DNA of 64,000 bases from NCBI RefSeq assembly GCF_000425585.1, contig NZ_AUDS01000008.1, positions 1-64,000 on the forward strand. The letters run 5' to 3'. The stretch is from Terrimonas ferruginea DSM 30193. Its GTDB lineage: Bacteria > Bacteroidota > Bacteroidia > Chitinophagales > Chitinophagaceae. The position numbers were made by a program, and so were the translations under genes. The notes below the pieces were generated by a model that worked only from the letters and a program-made list of their open reading frames with translations, had not been told where the DNA came from and searched no databases. Shown in pieces: positions 1 to 9,100 of the stretch; within the stretch, counting starts at the first letter, position 1; every line of letters begins with the position of its first letter.

Positions 1-236
1 TGAAGCGGCAGATCGCTGTCCAGGATCTTTTGGTAAAAGCTGTTGAGCTCACGCTGTATGGAACGGGAAAGGCCCTGCACTAACAGAACAATCAAATGAA
101 CAAAGGTCAGCTTGCGATCACGGACAAATCCATTCCGGCCGGATTCTGTACGGCAGTCGCTAACAAATTGTTCATTATGTAATTTTTGAGTTAATTCATT
201 GAGATAGGTTACTCTAAAAACAGGTTCGCTATTCAA
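1..236 (-). CDS. IS4-like transposase, N-terminal part, cut by window edge
   Basis: An open frame on the minus strand runs from a TTG at 236 off the left edge. It reads about 78 residues beginning (M)NSEPVFRVTYLNELTQK, then RTESGRNGFVRDRKLTF and a hydrophobic stretch ending VQGLSRSIQREL. A short basic N-terminus followed by R-K-x-T-F and a hydrophobic helix resembles the N-terminal region of IS4-family DDE transposases. The catalytic DDE part lies outside the window. An in-frame TAG precedes the frame by five codons, and a purine-rich AGGGGGG sits directly before the TTG, very close for a ribosome site. The start is uncertain, and I cannot tell whether the copy is intact. Confidence 0.6.
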   Translation of the reverse strand, partial: MNSEPVFRVTYLNELTQKLHNEQFVSDCRTESGRNGFVRDRKLTFVHLIVLLVQGLSRSIQRELNSFYQKILDSDLPL

Positions 237-320
237 TACCCCCCTGTAATCCTATCCTAAAAATAACAAACTTTTTCTCTACTTAACACCTGTCAAAGAA
301 CTTCAGCCTTAAGGAAACGA

Positions 321-373
321 CATTGATTCACCATTGACCATTCACTATTCACTTATTGACGATTCAACATTGC
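321..373. repeat. Heptamer repeat tract overlapping the mscS 3' end
   Basis: Tract of ATTCACN/ATTGACN units, mostly spaced 7 bp, with one 8-bp step. On the minus strand it supplies the last codons (LNRQ) and the TAA stop of the neighbouring mechanosensitive channel gene. Confidence 0.75.
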
Positions 374-1423
374 CGCTCCTTCCTGCAAATACACCATACT
401 CGCCGGGTGTGCAAACGAAATACCTTCTTCTGCAAAACGCTGAAATATCTCCAGGCTCACGGCATGATGCACATCCATGAATTTGATGTAATCCGCCGAC
501 TCTACATAATACACGATTTCGAATTGTATTGAAGACTCGCCTAATGTTTTTAAATGTGCCCGGTCAAAACTTACTTCCTCCTGCTCTGCAACGATTGATT
601 TTATCATTGCCGGAATGTTGCGCAGGCTTTCAGCATCGGTCTGATAAGTAACGTTGATGATGAACACCACACGACGGCGCTGCAATCTTTTGTAGTTATG
701 AATAACCGTCTTCACCATTTCGGCATTGGGCATCACCAGTTGCTGTCCATCGAGGCTGCGCACATGAGATGTTTTGATGCCGATCTTTTCAACGATACCA
801 CTGTTGTTTCCCACTGCAATAAAGTCGCCGACCTCAAAAGGCTTGTCAAAAAAGATGACCAGATAACTGAAGAGATCGCCGAGTATGTTTTGCGCAGCCA
901 ATGCAATGGCAATACCACCCACGCCAAGTCCTGCAATGATTGTGGTCACATCATAACCAAGATTATCAATGAGCATGATAAGACCTGCCGCCCATACGAT
1001 GATTTTTACAATGAGTAAAATGCCGTTGAGTTGCCGGAGCCGTTCAGGCGGCTCCTGCCTGCGTTGCATGGCGGCCTGTACCATTCCATGCAAGAGAAAA
1101 TTGATCAGTCGTATCACAAACCAGCTTACTACTACCAGCATGGCCACATCCAATATCTTGCTGAATCTGGGATGAAGGTTGAGTTGCAGCAGTATGCTGT
1201 AGTTAACAGAAAGATAAGCGAGCGGTAACAAAAATTTCTCTGCAGCGGTTACCAGCAGGTCATCGAATTGATGTTTGGTCCGGCTGGTTATTTTACGGAG
1301 AACACGTATGAGCTGACCACGCAGGAGCCGCAGCACGAGCCAGGACAGCACAACGCCGCCCAATGCGATCAGGTATGCCAAAACAGTATTGCCCCAGTAG
1401 GTCTGGTAAAGTAATTCCTTCAT
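353..1423 (-). CDS. Mechanosensitive ion channel, MscS family
   Basis: 356-aa inner-membrane protein. Four to five hydrophobic helices occupy the first 180 residues. They end in the Gly/Ala-rich pore helix typical of MscS (GLGVGGIAIALAAQNILGDL, about residues 164-183), followed by the beta domain start DKPFEVGDFI and a soluble C-terminal half. Channels of this family open under membrane tension and release solutes on hypo-osmotic shock. The gene stands alone. Its last four codons and stop lie inside a GTCAATN heptamer tract, so the C-terminus may have been altered by repeat growth. The ATG at 1423 gives a first transmembrane helix from about residue 13. Confidence 0.93.
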   Translation of the reverse strand: MKELLYQTYWGNTVLAYLIALGGVVLSWLVLRLLRGQLIRVLRKITSRTKHQFDDLLVTAAEKFLLPLAYLSVNYSILLQLNLHPRFSKILDVAMLVVVSWFVIRLINFLLHGMVQAAMQRRQEPPERLRQLNGILLIVKIIVWAAGLIMLIDNLGYDVTTIIAGLGVGGIAIALAAQNILGDLFSYLVIFFDKPFEVGDFIAVGNNSGIVEKIGIKTSHVRSLDGQQLVMPNAEMVKTVIHNYKRLQRRRVVFIINVTYQTDAESLRNIPAMIKSIVAEQEEVSFDRAHLKTLGESSIQFEIVYYVESADYIKFMDVHHAVSLEIFQRFAEEGISFAHPASMVYLQEGAAMLNRQ

Positions 1424-1777
1424 GTTACAAGGGATTTAAAGTATGAGTGCAGGGATTGGTTGCGGGAGCTGCAAAGATAAGACAAATGTGAGAGAAGGCA
1501 CGTCAATCGTGAATCGTCAATGGTGAATAAGTCAATAAGTGAATGGTGAATAGTGAAGGGTGAATGCCATGGTTCGTGTATACACGAACCATGGAGTAGA
1601 AGTGATCTACCAGTTTCACCAGAGCAGCTTACTTGCCATTTATTACCGATAACCGCTGCTCGCCTATAACCTTACACCCTATGCCTTACACCTTACACCT
1701 TATGCCTTACGCCTTATGCCTTACACCTTCTCTCAAAACTTATAACTGAATGCTTACAACTTATTACCTTCGTGGCC
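1424..1777. repeat. Gene-free spacer with two heptamer tracts and a palindrome
   Basis: Between mscS and gcvT. 1501-1566 holds GTSAATN units (GTCAATC, GTGAATC, GTGAATA and similar). 1667-1730 holds about eight CCTTANR units spaced 7 bp. Between them lies a 28-bp palindrome. The segment just before gcvT has TTACCTTCG, a weak TAnnTTTG-like -7 box. No coding frame of interest was seen. Confidence 0.7.
1567..1594. repeat. Perfect 28-bp palindrome, GGTTCGTG hairpin family
   Basis: Each arm is 14 bases, CCATGGTTCGTGTA, with no spacer. Shorter relatives with the core TGGTTCGTG occur at 15811-15837 and 38774-38797. It is probably a repetitive extragenic palindrome; it could also act as a hairpin in RNA. 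Confidence 0.75.
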
Positions 1778-2863
1778 ATGAAAGCAACGCCATTTACGGA
1801 AAAACATATCGCCCTCGGAGCCAAGATGGCTCCGTTCGCCGGCTACAACATGCCTATTTCATATACCGGTATTAATGATGAACATGCCGCCGTGCGCAAA
1901 AACGCCGGTGTGTTCGATGTAAGCCACATGGGCGAATTCATTCTTAAAGGTGAAAATGCTTTGGACCTCATACAACGCGTTACCAGCAACGATGCTTCCA
2001 AACTCAAAGCAGGCCAGGCTCAATATAGCTGCCTCCCGAATGATAACGGCGGTATCATCGATGACCTGCTTGTTTATTGCATAGAAGAAAACAAAACCTA
2101 CATGCTGGTGGTAAATGCCTCCAACATCGAAAAAGACTGGAATGCAATCAGCCGTTTCAATGACAAGGATGTTGAAATGCATAATATCTCCGAAAAAACT
2201 GCGTTGCTTGCCGTACAAGGTCCTGCCGCTACCCGCATCATTCAATCCCTGACAGATCTCGATGTACTCAACCTGAAATATTACACATTTGCCAAAGGCC
2301 GGTTTGCCGGTGTAGACAATGTACTGATCAGCGCTACCGGTTATACCGGTGCCGGTGGTGTGGAGATTTATTTTGAAGACAAAGACGATGACGCTTCCAA
2401 AATCTGGGACGCGATCTTTGAAGCAGGTGCAGAGGCAGGCATCAAGCCTGTTGGCCTTGGTGCACGCGATACACTCCGACTCGAAATGGGTTATTGCCTT
2501 TACGGCAACGACATCGACGACAACACTTCACCACTCGAAGCCGGACTTGGCTGGATCACACGTTTCACCAAAGAGTTCAATGGACGCGCGATCATCGAGC
2601 AACAGAAAGCCGCAGGCGTGGAGCGCAAACTCGTAGGTTTTGAAATGATAGACAAAGGCATTCCACGTCAGGGCTATGAAATAAAAGATCACACGGGTGC
2701 CACAATCGGTCATGTAACATCCGGTACGCAATCCCCCAGTTTCGGCAAAGCCATTGGTCTTGGTTATGTGAGTACGGCTTTTGCCTCGATCGACACACCG
2801 GTGTTCATCAAGGTGCGCGACAAACTGCTGCAGGCCAAAGTGGTTAAATTGCCCTTTGCCTGA
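1778..2863 (+). CDS. gcvT: Glycine cleavage system aminomethyltransferase (T protein)
   Basis: 361 aa starting [10 protein letters not shown] at the ATG at 1778; a GTG two codons upstream is less likely. T protein moves the methylene group from the aminomethyl-lipoyl H protein to tetrahydrofolate and releases ammonia, in the cytoplasm. Family features are visible: the N-terminal [24 protein letters not shown], the folate-binding [11 protein letters not shown], the [12 protein letters not shown] region, and [20 protein letters not shown]. The C-terminal domain has [10 protein letters not shown] and [11 protein letters not shown]. The length matches the family (about 360). No gcvH or gcvP is nearby. 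It stands alone behind a repeat-filled spacer. Confidence 0.96.
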   Translation: MKATPFTEKHIALGAKMAPFAGYNMPISYTGINDEHAAVRKNAGVFDVSHMGEFILKGENALDLIQRVTSNDASKLKAGQAQYSCLPNDNGGIIDDLLVYCIEENKTYMLVVNASNIEKDWNAISRFNDKDVEMHNISEKTALLAVQGPAATRIIQSLTDLDVLNLKYYTFAKGRFAGVDNVLISATGYTGAGGVEIYFEDKDDDASKIWDAIFEAGAEAGIKPVGLGARDTLRLEMGYCLYGNDIDDNTSPLEAGLGWITRFTKEFNGRAIIEQQKAAGVERKLVGFEMIDKGIPRQGYEIKDHTGATIGHVTSGTQSPSFGKAIGLGYVSTAFASIDTPVFIKVRDKLLQAKVVKLPFA

Positions 2864-2888
2864 TTCTTTACTATAATCTTAACCGGTC

Positions 2889-2957
2889 AGCCCTGAGGCC
2901 GATACTTCAGCACTCGAAGGGTGGCCCGAATCTTCGGGCCCTGAGCTTGTCGAAGGG
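2889..2957. repeat. Extragenic palindromes (CCCTGAG...CGAAGGG type)
   Basis: Contains GGCCCGAA-TC-TTCGGGCC at 2923-2940, an inverted repeat with 8-bp arms, flanked by CCCTGAGG...CTCGAAGGG and CCCTGAGCTTGTCGAAGGG. The same letters recur as TTCGRGARCCTCAGG at 34510-34641. It lies between gcvT and the SRPBCC gene and could fold as a hairpin after gcvT. Confidence 0.65.
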
Positions 2958-2975
2958 TTGACTTTTGAATTGGTA

Positions 2976-3452
2976 ATGCCTACGATTCATCTTACTACAT
3001 TTATCCAGGCTCCGGCAGCCCGCGTATTCGATCTCGCACGCAGCATCGACCTGCACCGGATTTCTATGGAGAAATTCAGGGAAGAACCCGTAGCCGGTAC
3101 CCGGTCGGGACTGATCGAACAAGGTGAAACCGTCACCTGGAGAGCCAAACACCTTTTCAAGAACAGATTGCTGCGGGCACGCATCACCGAAATGAAAAGG
3201 CCCGAAAAATTTACCGACGAACAAGCCGAGGGAGATTTCAGCTCCATGCGCCATGAACATTATTTCAAACCCTGCGAGAACGGCACGATCCTCATCGACC
3301 TTTTTCATTTTGAAACGCCGTACGGCTGGTTGGGAAAAATGGTGAATACCGTGTACCTGACCGGTTACATGAAGCGCATGCTCGAACACCGTAACGAAGT
3401 GATAAAGAAATATGCCGAAAGCGATCAGTGGAGAAAGCTGCTGCAGGCGTGA
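2976..3452 (+). CDS. SRPBCC-fold (START-like) ligand-binding protein
   Basis: 158 aa from the ATG at 2976 (MPTIHLTTFI). The pattern is that of the SRPBCC/polyketide cyclase fold: an opening strand, then APAARVFDLARSIDLH, WRAKHLF, and the closing helix KMVNTVYLTGYMKRMLEHRNEVIKKYA. Proteins like this bind hydrophobic ligands in a central cavity; the ligand cannot be told. It has no signal peptide. The start is directly preceded by TTGACTTTTGAATT, a TTTTGAN heptamer tract. The last codons and stop (KLLQA, TGA) form the first part of a tandem repeat that continues downstream to 3934, so the 3' end of this gene has been copied several times. Confidence 0.8.
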   Translation: MPTIHLTTFIQAPAARVFDLARSIDLHRISMEKFREEPVAGTRSGLIEQGETVTWRAKHLFKNRLLRARITEMKRPEKFTDEQAEGDFSSMRHEHYFKPCENGTILIDLFHFETPYGWLGKMVNTVYLTGYMKRMLEHRNEVIKKYAESDQWRKLLQA

Positions 3453-3940
3453 ATGGTGAATAGTGAATGGCTGTTTTCACCTTAAGCCTTATACCTTATA
3501 CCTTATGCCTTAAGCCTTATACCTAACAGCCTCCAAAGTCGCTTAAGGGGCAAAGCTGCTGCAGGCGTGAATCGTCAATCGTCAATCGTGAATAGTGAAT
3601 GGCTGTTTTCACCTTAAGCCTTATACCTTAAACCTTATGCCTTAAGCCTTATACCTAACAGCCTCCAAAGTCGCTTAAGGGGCAAAGCTGCTGCAGGTGT
3701 GAATCGTCAATCGTCAATCGTGAATGGTGAATAGTGAATGGCTGTTTTCACCTTAAGCCTTATACCTTAAACCTTATGCCTTAAGCCTTATACCTAACAG
3801 CCTCCAAAGTCGCTTAAGGGGCAAAGCTGCTGCAGGTGTGAATCGTCAATCGTCAATCGTGAATGGTGAATAGTGAATGGCTGTTTTCACCTTAAGCCTT
3901 ATATCTAACAGCCTCCAAAGTCGCTTAAGGGGCAAAGACG
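3434..3940 (+). repeat. Tandem array of four units built on the gene 3' end
   Basis: Units start with AAAGCTGCTGCAGG at 3434, 3552, 3684 and 3823; a final AAAG at 3934 marks the end. Unit lengths are 118, 132, 139 and 111. Each unit has: the last coding bases of the upstream gene, a GTSAATN tract, GGCTGTTTTCA, a CCTTANR tract, and CCTCCAAAGTCGCTTAAGG. All lengths leave remainder 6 when divided by 7. The units differ only in the number of heptamers: 3, 5, 6 and 6 GTSAATN units, and a shorter CCTTANR tract in the last unit. Confidence 0.9.
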
Positions 3941-4100
3941 GAAAGAATTACTTAAAACCTATGCCCGAAGTATCGGGCGGCGTTTCCACCTTACACCTTA
4001 AGCCTTAAGCCTTCAACCCTACACCTTATACCCTACACCTTATACCTTACGCCTTACGCCTTCCACCTTTCACCTAATTACTGTATTTTTGCGCCTCGTT
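3453..4100. other. Gene-free region of 648 bp, all repeats
   Basis: Holds the rest of the tandem array, then CCCGAAGTATCGGGC at about 3963 and a long CCTTANR tract at about 3990-4075 that ends just before the comB promoter. No coding frame or RNA gene was seen. Confidence 0.8.
4084..4091 (+). promoter_or_regulatory. -7 box TATTTTTG before comB
   Basis: Exact match to the Bacteroidota -7 consensus TAnnTTTG, 9 bases before the ATG at 4101. It implies a very short leader and argues against a start upstream of 4101. Confidence 0.6.
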
Positions 4101-4838
4101 ATGGAAAACAAACCATCGCTACACACTTCGTTATCCCCTGCTTTACTCCATCTTTACGACCTGAGCAGCAGCATAGTAGTTATTATTGACGTTTTCCGGG
4201 CTACCTCCACTATCGCGTCCGCTTTGTACAATGGTGCCCGCTGTGTAATCCCCGTAGATTCCGTTCCTAAAGCAATCGAGATCAGCCGCAATATCGATGG
4301 CATCGCCGCCGGTGAACGCGACGGTAAATTAGCTGAAGGCCTCAGCCATGGCAATTCCCCACTCGAATACCAGCGTGAGTTTATTGAAAACAAAACCTTG
4401 GTGCTCACTACTACCAACGGTACACGCCTGCTTCACATGGCACTCGAAAGAGGCGCCGATACCATCATTTCCGGCTCCTTCCCCAACCTTTCCGCCGTTT
4501 GCCAGTACCTGGTAGCACAAAAGAAAAATGTAGTGCTTGGCTGCGCCGGCTGGAAAGACCGCTTCAACCTCGAAGACACCCTGTTTGCCGGGGCCGTGAT
4601 CAGCCAGGTGAAGAAACACTTCACCATCCATTGCGACAGCTCCCTGATGGCCGAAGCCATGTACGCCAAACACAAGAATAACCTCGCCGGATTTGCACCC
4701 AAACTCACGCATTATCACCGCCTTGTAGAACGTTTCGGACTGATCGAAGACATTAATTTTTGCCTCACCCCCGACGGAGCCAACGTACTGCCGGTATACA
4801 AGGAAGGGAAACTGGTTGTAGAGCAGGCAAACTCCTAA
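4101..4838 (+). CDS. comB: 2-phosphosulfolactate phosphatase family protein (ComB-like)
   Basis: 245 aa, MENKPSLHTSL. ComB hydrolyses (2R)-2-phospho-3-sulfolactate to sulfolactate in coenzyme M synthesis of methanogens; many bacteria carry homologues whose role is less clear. Family signatures seen: VVIIDVFRATSTIASALYNG near the N-terminus, AAGERDGKLAEGLSHGNSP, the TTTNGTR motif, and GCAGWKDRFNLEDTLFAGAV. The length fits the family. No other sulfolactate or coenzyme M genes are in the window, so the physiological substrate here is open. It is monocistronic, with an exact -7 box in front. Confidence 0.85.
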   Translation: MENKPSLHTSLSPALLHLYDLSSSIVVIIDVFRATSTIASALYNGARCVIPVDSVPKAIEISRNIDGIAAGERDGKLAEGLSHGNSPLEYQREFIENKTLVLTTTNGTRLLHMALERGADTIISGSFPNLSAVCQYLVAQKKNVVLGCAGWKDRFNLEDTLFAGAVISQVKKHFTIHCDSSLMAEAMYAKHKNNLAGFAPKLTHYHRLVERFGLIEDINFCLTPDGANVLPVYKEGKLVVEQANS

Positions 4839-4926
4839 AGATACGACAATTTAATGGCTTCCGGCGGGCTTGCGCCTTATTTAATAATTCTTCGGTTTTT
4901 CCAAGGAAATACGCCTGCTATTCTTT

Positions 4927-4934
4927 TATTTTTG
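4927..4934 (+). promoter_or_regulatory. -7 box TATTTTTG before the SNF2 helicase
   Basis: Exact TAnnTTTG match. Transcription would begin near 4941, so the first TTG at 4939 is an unlikely translation start and a later TTG or GTG is favoured. Confidence 0.55.
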
Positions 4935-4938
4935 CCGA

Positions 4939-7900
4939 TTGCCCTTGTCCAAAGGACCTGGATCACCTGTTAAAATTGTACTTGTTTTGGCCTTACCTCA
5001 CCTTATCAAATATGTCTATACCCACGGTACGGATGAAGTGATCCGTCGTGGCAAAAAAATTCACGCGATCAACTTCGTGGAGCTGATTGAATACGACGAC
5101 CTTTTCGGGTCCGCCGTATTCCGTGTTAAAGACGATACCTATTCCACTTTTTATAAAGTATATATCCAGAAGTTCAAGGAGCCGCAGTCGCTGTCATTGC
5201 GCTGTACCTGCCCCTATAATCTTGGAGATATTTGCCGCCATGAAACAGCGGCCCTGTTCTATTTACAGGAACTGATCGATAAAGGACAACTGCGTGCAGG
5301 CGATACCCAATACGATCAGCGGCACACGGTGGCCAAGATGAAACAACTGGACATCAAAACACTCCGGTTGCTTTCTTCCCCCGAGATCATGGAAGAAGCG
5401 GAAAAATTTCTCAGTGAAAATTCTGTCACCATTCTGCATGCGGAAAATGAAATGGTGAAAGCGGAAGTAACCCTGAATGGCAGCACCTATCCCGTTATCA
5501 TCCGCAAAAACGAAGAAAGAAATTTTGATACCAGTTGCGATTACGCAGATGAAGACCATCTGCTTTGTCTTCCTAAAATAATCGTGTTCCTTCATCTCTT
5601 GCAGCAACACGGTGCTAATTATTTCGACAGCATCCGCAACTGGGATAAAGAAAAAAATAAACTCCTCGAGGCTTATGGCTACTCTTTGAGCGACGACCTC
5701 AAAGGGAAGTTTGAATTTGTATACAAAGAAGGCAAACCCTTCCTGCGTGTGCTCGATCCTTCCATCAAGCGTGTAGTGCAACCAGCCCTCACACCGCGAC
5801 CGGTGCTGCTGCCGCAGAAACCGAAGGAGGAAGAAGTGATGGTGGAAGAACCGGAAGCGCCTTCGCCCACCAAACGCCTCGCCGTCGTTTTCAATTTCAA
5901 CAAAGCCAATTATCCCTACTTCACGCTCGACGTGGTTTCCGGTGATGCTTCCGACGGCGATATGCCCTTTGCCGGCAATGTTGAAAAGCTGGACATCAGC
6001 CGCTATGTCAATGCCGATCTTTATCCCGAACAGGACCGCAACATGCTGAGTGCACTGCGCAAATTGCAGGAGGCAGAGATCAGCAAATATGTGAGCCGCA
6101 ACTCGCCCTTCTCCGGTATCTGGGAAAACATCATCCAGTCCGACGATGAAGAATTGCCCGAGGAAACAAAATCACTGATGGCAGAATACATGCTGCCCAA
6201 ACTCAAAAAGATCCTTACCGACCCCGAGGGCAGCTCGATCTTCTTCATCCTTCCGAAAGGAAAGTCTTTCAAAACTTCACACCTCGAACCTTTGCAACCT
6301 GTTGCCGATTCAGCGCAACCAAAGTTTTATGTAAAAAAGGAAAACGATCAATACAGCGTTCAGGTTAAAGCCAAACTGGGGAATCTCGAGTATGAACTCG
6401 AAGACAATGAAAGCCCCAGCGGCATGCTGTTTCTTTACAACAACCAACTCCATCTCTGGCCGGAAAAAGAAACCATGCAACTGGTGGAAAAATTCGGCAC
6501 AAATGGCAAAATGCTGATCTCCGCCGCCAATTGGCCTAAACAACTGACTGAATTCGTTTTGCCATTGACACGCGAATACAAAGTTGATTTCGATAAAAGT
6601 CTCGTACAGGAAATCAAAGACGGCGAACCGGAGGTAAATCTTTTTCTCGTTGAAAAAGGCGACTACCTGATCTTCCAGCCTTCTTTCACTTACAAAGGTT
6701 ATGAAACCCGCGCCCGCGACCGCGATGCAGTTGTGGTGCCGCAGGACGGCAAAGTGACCATCGTTCACCGCAACCGCGACGCGGAGAGGTTATTTGTTGA
6801 AAAGTTACAGAACCTTCATTCCAATTTTATCGTGGATGAAGAGAACGGTTCTCTCGCATTGAAAGGCAGCGATGTGTTAAAAAACAACTGGTTCTTCCTC
6901 TTCGTGGATGCGATGAAGGACATGAAGACGCCGGTATTCGGATTTGAAGCGCTCCGTAATTTCCGCTTCAATACCGCCAAACCCCAGACACGCATTTTCA
7001 TCAGCAGCAATACCGATTGGTTCGACGCAAAAGTGGATATCATTTTCGGCGATCAGAAAGTAACCGTAGCTGAAGTAAAACGTGCGCTAGCCAACAAACA
7101 GCAATTCGTACAACTGAATGACGGCACACTCGGTATCCTGCCTGAAGAATGGCTGAAAAAATATTCATTACTCTTCCGCGTGGGCGAAGGCAACAGCAAC
7201 AACCTGAAGCTTTCCCGTTATCACCTGAGCGTAGTGGACGAATTGTATGAAAACCGTGATGAAGAAGAGCTGAGCATTCAACTGGAAGAGAAATATGATC
7301 GCCTGCGTCAGTTCAACCAGATCGAAGAGATCGAACCTTCCGAAACACTGAAGCCGATCCTGCGCCCTTACCAGGTAGCCGGTTATCAGTGGCTCAATTA
7401 TCTCAAAGACATCAACTGGGGCGGTATTCTGGCCGATGACATGGGTCTGGGTAAAACCGTGCAGGCGCTTTCCTTCATGGAATATTATCACCGCCGCAAC
7501 GAACGCCTGAAGGCATTGGTGGTTTGTCCTACCACGCTTATCTATAACTGGGAAAACGAGATCAAGAAGTTTACCCCAACGCTTACATACCGTATTCATC
7601 ACGGCCCTCTCCGCACGCGCGACAGGGAGCAGATGATCGATCACAATATTACCATCACCACTTATGGAACCTTGCGCAGCGATATCAAACTGCTGATGAG
7701 CATCGACTTCGATTATGTGGTACTGGATGAAAGTCAGGCGATCAAGAATCCTACCAGCAAGGTAACCAAGGCCGCCTGCCTGCTCAATGCCAAGCACCGT
7801 CTCTGTCTCAGTGGTACGCCGCTGCAGAACAACACCTTCGATGTGTTTGCCCAAATGAACTTCCTCAACCCGGGCATGCTGGGAACCATGGAGTTTTTCC

Positions 7901-8748
7901 GCCAGGAATTTGCCATTCCCATCGATAAATTCGGAGAGGCCGACCGCAAGGATCACCTCAAAAAAATATTGTACCCCTTTATTCTCCGCCGTACCAAAGA
8001 GCAGGTAGCCAAAGACCTGCCGGCCAAACAGGAAATGGTATTGTGGTGCGAAATGGAACCCGATCAACGCAATATTTATGATGCCTACCGCAATGATTTC
8101 CGCGACCGCATCCTCGGCTCCATCGAAAACCAGGGTATACAGAAATCACAACTCACGATCTTGCAGGGCCTGATGAAGCTCCGCCAGATCTGCGATTCGC
8201 CGGCCATTCTCAACGAAGAAGAAAAATTCGAGAACCATTCTATCAAATTGGAAGAGATCAGTCGTGAACTCACCGAAAACATCGGTGACCATAAGGCGCT
8301 TATCTTCTCGCAATTCCTGGGTATGCTGGCCCTCATCCGCGCCAGACTGGAAGAACTGGGCATTTCGTACGAATATTTCGACGGAAGCACCTCGGCACCC
8401 GACCGCGAAAAGGCGATCCAGCGATTCCAGAACGATGATACGGTCCGCGTATTCCTCATTTCACTCAAAGCAGGTGGCGTAGGTCTCAACCTCACCGCCG
8501 CGGATTACGTATATATCGTCGATCCCTGGTGGAACCCGGCCGTAGAGCAACAGGCCATCGACCGTACACACCGGATCGGGCAGACGAAGAACATTTTCGC
8601 TTACCGCATGATCTGTAAAGACACGATCGAAGACAAGATCATCCAGTTGCAGGAGAAGAAACGCGCCCTCGCTAAAGACATCATTTCAGACGATACCTCG
8701 TTTGTGAAGAGCCTCACGCGCGAGGATGTGGAGTATTTGTTTAGTTAA
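4939..8748 (+). CDS. SWIM zinc-finger SNF2-type DEAD/DEAH helicase
   Basis: About 1250-1269 aa, cytoplasmic. A SWIM zinc finger is near the N-terminus (CTCPYNLGDICRHETAALF, a CxCxnCxH pattern at about residues 90-105). A long middle region of unknown fold follows. The SNF2 ATPase has motif I DDMGLGKTVQAL (about 832), motif II VVLDESQAIKN (about 930, DESQ instead of DEAH) and LSGTPLQNN. The C-terminal helicase domain has FDGSTSAPDREKAI, SLKAGGVGLNLTAADYV and DRTHRIGQ. The family remodels protein-DNA complexes; the target is unknown. No in-frame ATG lies near the N-terminus. Candidate starts are TTG at 4939, a TTG near 4990 (LALPHLIKYV) or GTG at 5038; the -7 box favours a downstream one. Confidence 0.93.
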   Translation: MPLSKGPGSPVKIVLVLALPHLIKYVYTHGTDEVIRRGKKIHAINFVELIEYDDLFGSAVFRVKDDTYSTFYKVYIQKFKEPQSLSLRCTCPYNLGDICRHETAALFYLQELIDKGQLRAGDTQYDQRHTVAKMKQLDIKTLRLLSSPEIMEEAEKFLSENSVTILHAENEMVKAEVTLNGSTYPVIIRKNEERNFDTSCDYADEDHLLCLPKIIVFLHLLQQHGANYFDSIRNWDKEKNKLLEAYGYSLSDDLKGKFEFVYKEGKPFLRVLDPSIKRVVQPALTPRPVLLPQKPKEEEVMVEEPEAPSPTKRLAVVFNFNKANYPYFTLDVVSGDASDGDMPFAGNVEKLDISRYVNADLYPEQDRNMLSALRKLQEAEISKYVSRNSPFSGIWENIIQSDDEELPEETKSLMAEYMLPKLKKILTDPEGSSIFFILPKGKSFKTSHLEPLQPVADSAQPKFYVKKENDQYSVQVKAKLGNLEYELEDNESPSGMLFLYNNQLHLWPEKETMQLVEKFGTNGKMLISAANWPKQLTEFVLPLTREYKVDFDKSLVQEIKDGEPEVNLFLVEKGDYLIFQPSFTYKGYETRARDRDAVVVPQDGKVTIVHRNRDAERLFVEKLQNLHSNFIVDEENGSLALKGSDVLKNNWFFLFVDAMKDMKTPVFGFEALRNFRFNTAKPQTRIFISSNTDWFDAKVDIIFGDQKVTVAEVKRALANKQQFVQLNDGTLGILPEEWLKKYSLLFRVGEGNSNNLKLSRYHLSVVDELYENRDEEELSIQLEEKYDRLRQFNQIEEIEPSETLKPILRPYQVAGYQWLNYLKDINWGGILADDMGLGKTVQALSFMEYYHRRNERLKALVVCPTTLIYNWENEIKKFTPTLTYRIHHGPLRTRDREQMIDHNITITTYGTLRSDIKLLMSIDFDYVVLDESQAIKNPTSKVTKAACLLNAKHRLCLSGTPLQNNTFDVFAQMNFLNPGMLGTMEFFRQEFAIPIDKFGEADRKDHLKKILYPFILRRTKEQVAKDLPAKQEMVLWCEMEPDQRNIYDAYRNDFRDRILGSIENQGIQKSQLTILQGLMKLRQICDSPAILNEEEKFENHSIKLEEISRELTENIGDHKALIFSQFLGMLALIRARLEELGISYEYFDGSTSAPDREKAIQRFQNDDTVRVFLISLKAGGVGLNLTAADYVYIVDPWWNPAVEQQAIDRTHRIGQTKNIFAYRMICKDTIEDKIIQLQEKKRALAKDIISDDTSFVKSLTREDVEYLFS

Positions 8749-9100
8749 GGCGAGAGGTGTAAGGCCCGACACTTCGGGCCGAAGCTTCGGCCATAAGTTT
8801 TAAGTAATAAGTTGTAAGTAGTTCTTTGCGTCTTTGCTCCTTAGGCGACTTTGCGTGAAACCGGAGTTTCTGTTCACGCAAAGCTGCGAGTAATTAAGGC
8901 GTGAGGCTGAAGGCATAAGGAGTAGGATGGGAACAGCTATTCACTATTCACCATTCACTATTCACTTATTGACCATTCACTTATTGACGATCCGTCCGGC
9001 CAGAACTACCGTCTGTCCATTTTTCAGGCAGATCGGCCATCCGGCACAGGTTTGTATGCATACTTACGTATAATTTCGCTTACTATATTCTGAACTACTT
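8749..9100. other. 352-bp gap with several repeat families
   Basis: Contains CCCGACACTTCGGGCCGAAGCTTCGGCC, TAAGTNN heptamers (about 8793-8823), a CTTTGCGTCTTTGCTCC...TTCACGCAAAG block that also occurs at 12076, 39850 and 56028, and ATTCACN/ATTGACN heptamers (about 8940-8990). TAATTTCG at 9071-9078 is a weak -7 box for the next gene. No coding frame was seen. Confidence 0.7.

Noticed and set aside
3434-3940. Tandem array considered as a CRISPR array
   Set aside because: Units are above 100 bp, have no unique spacers, contain the end of a gene, and vary by heptamer number.
7168-8067. Long minus-strand open frame of 299 codons inside the SNF2 helicase gene
   Set aside because: It lies antisense to conserved helicase motifs and its translation matches no known pattern; it is a shadow of the real gene.
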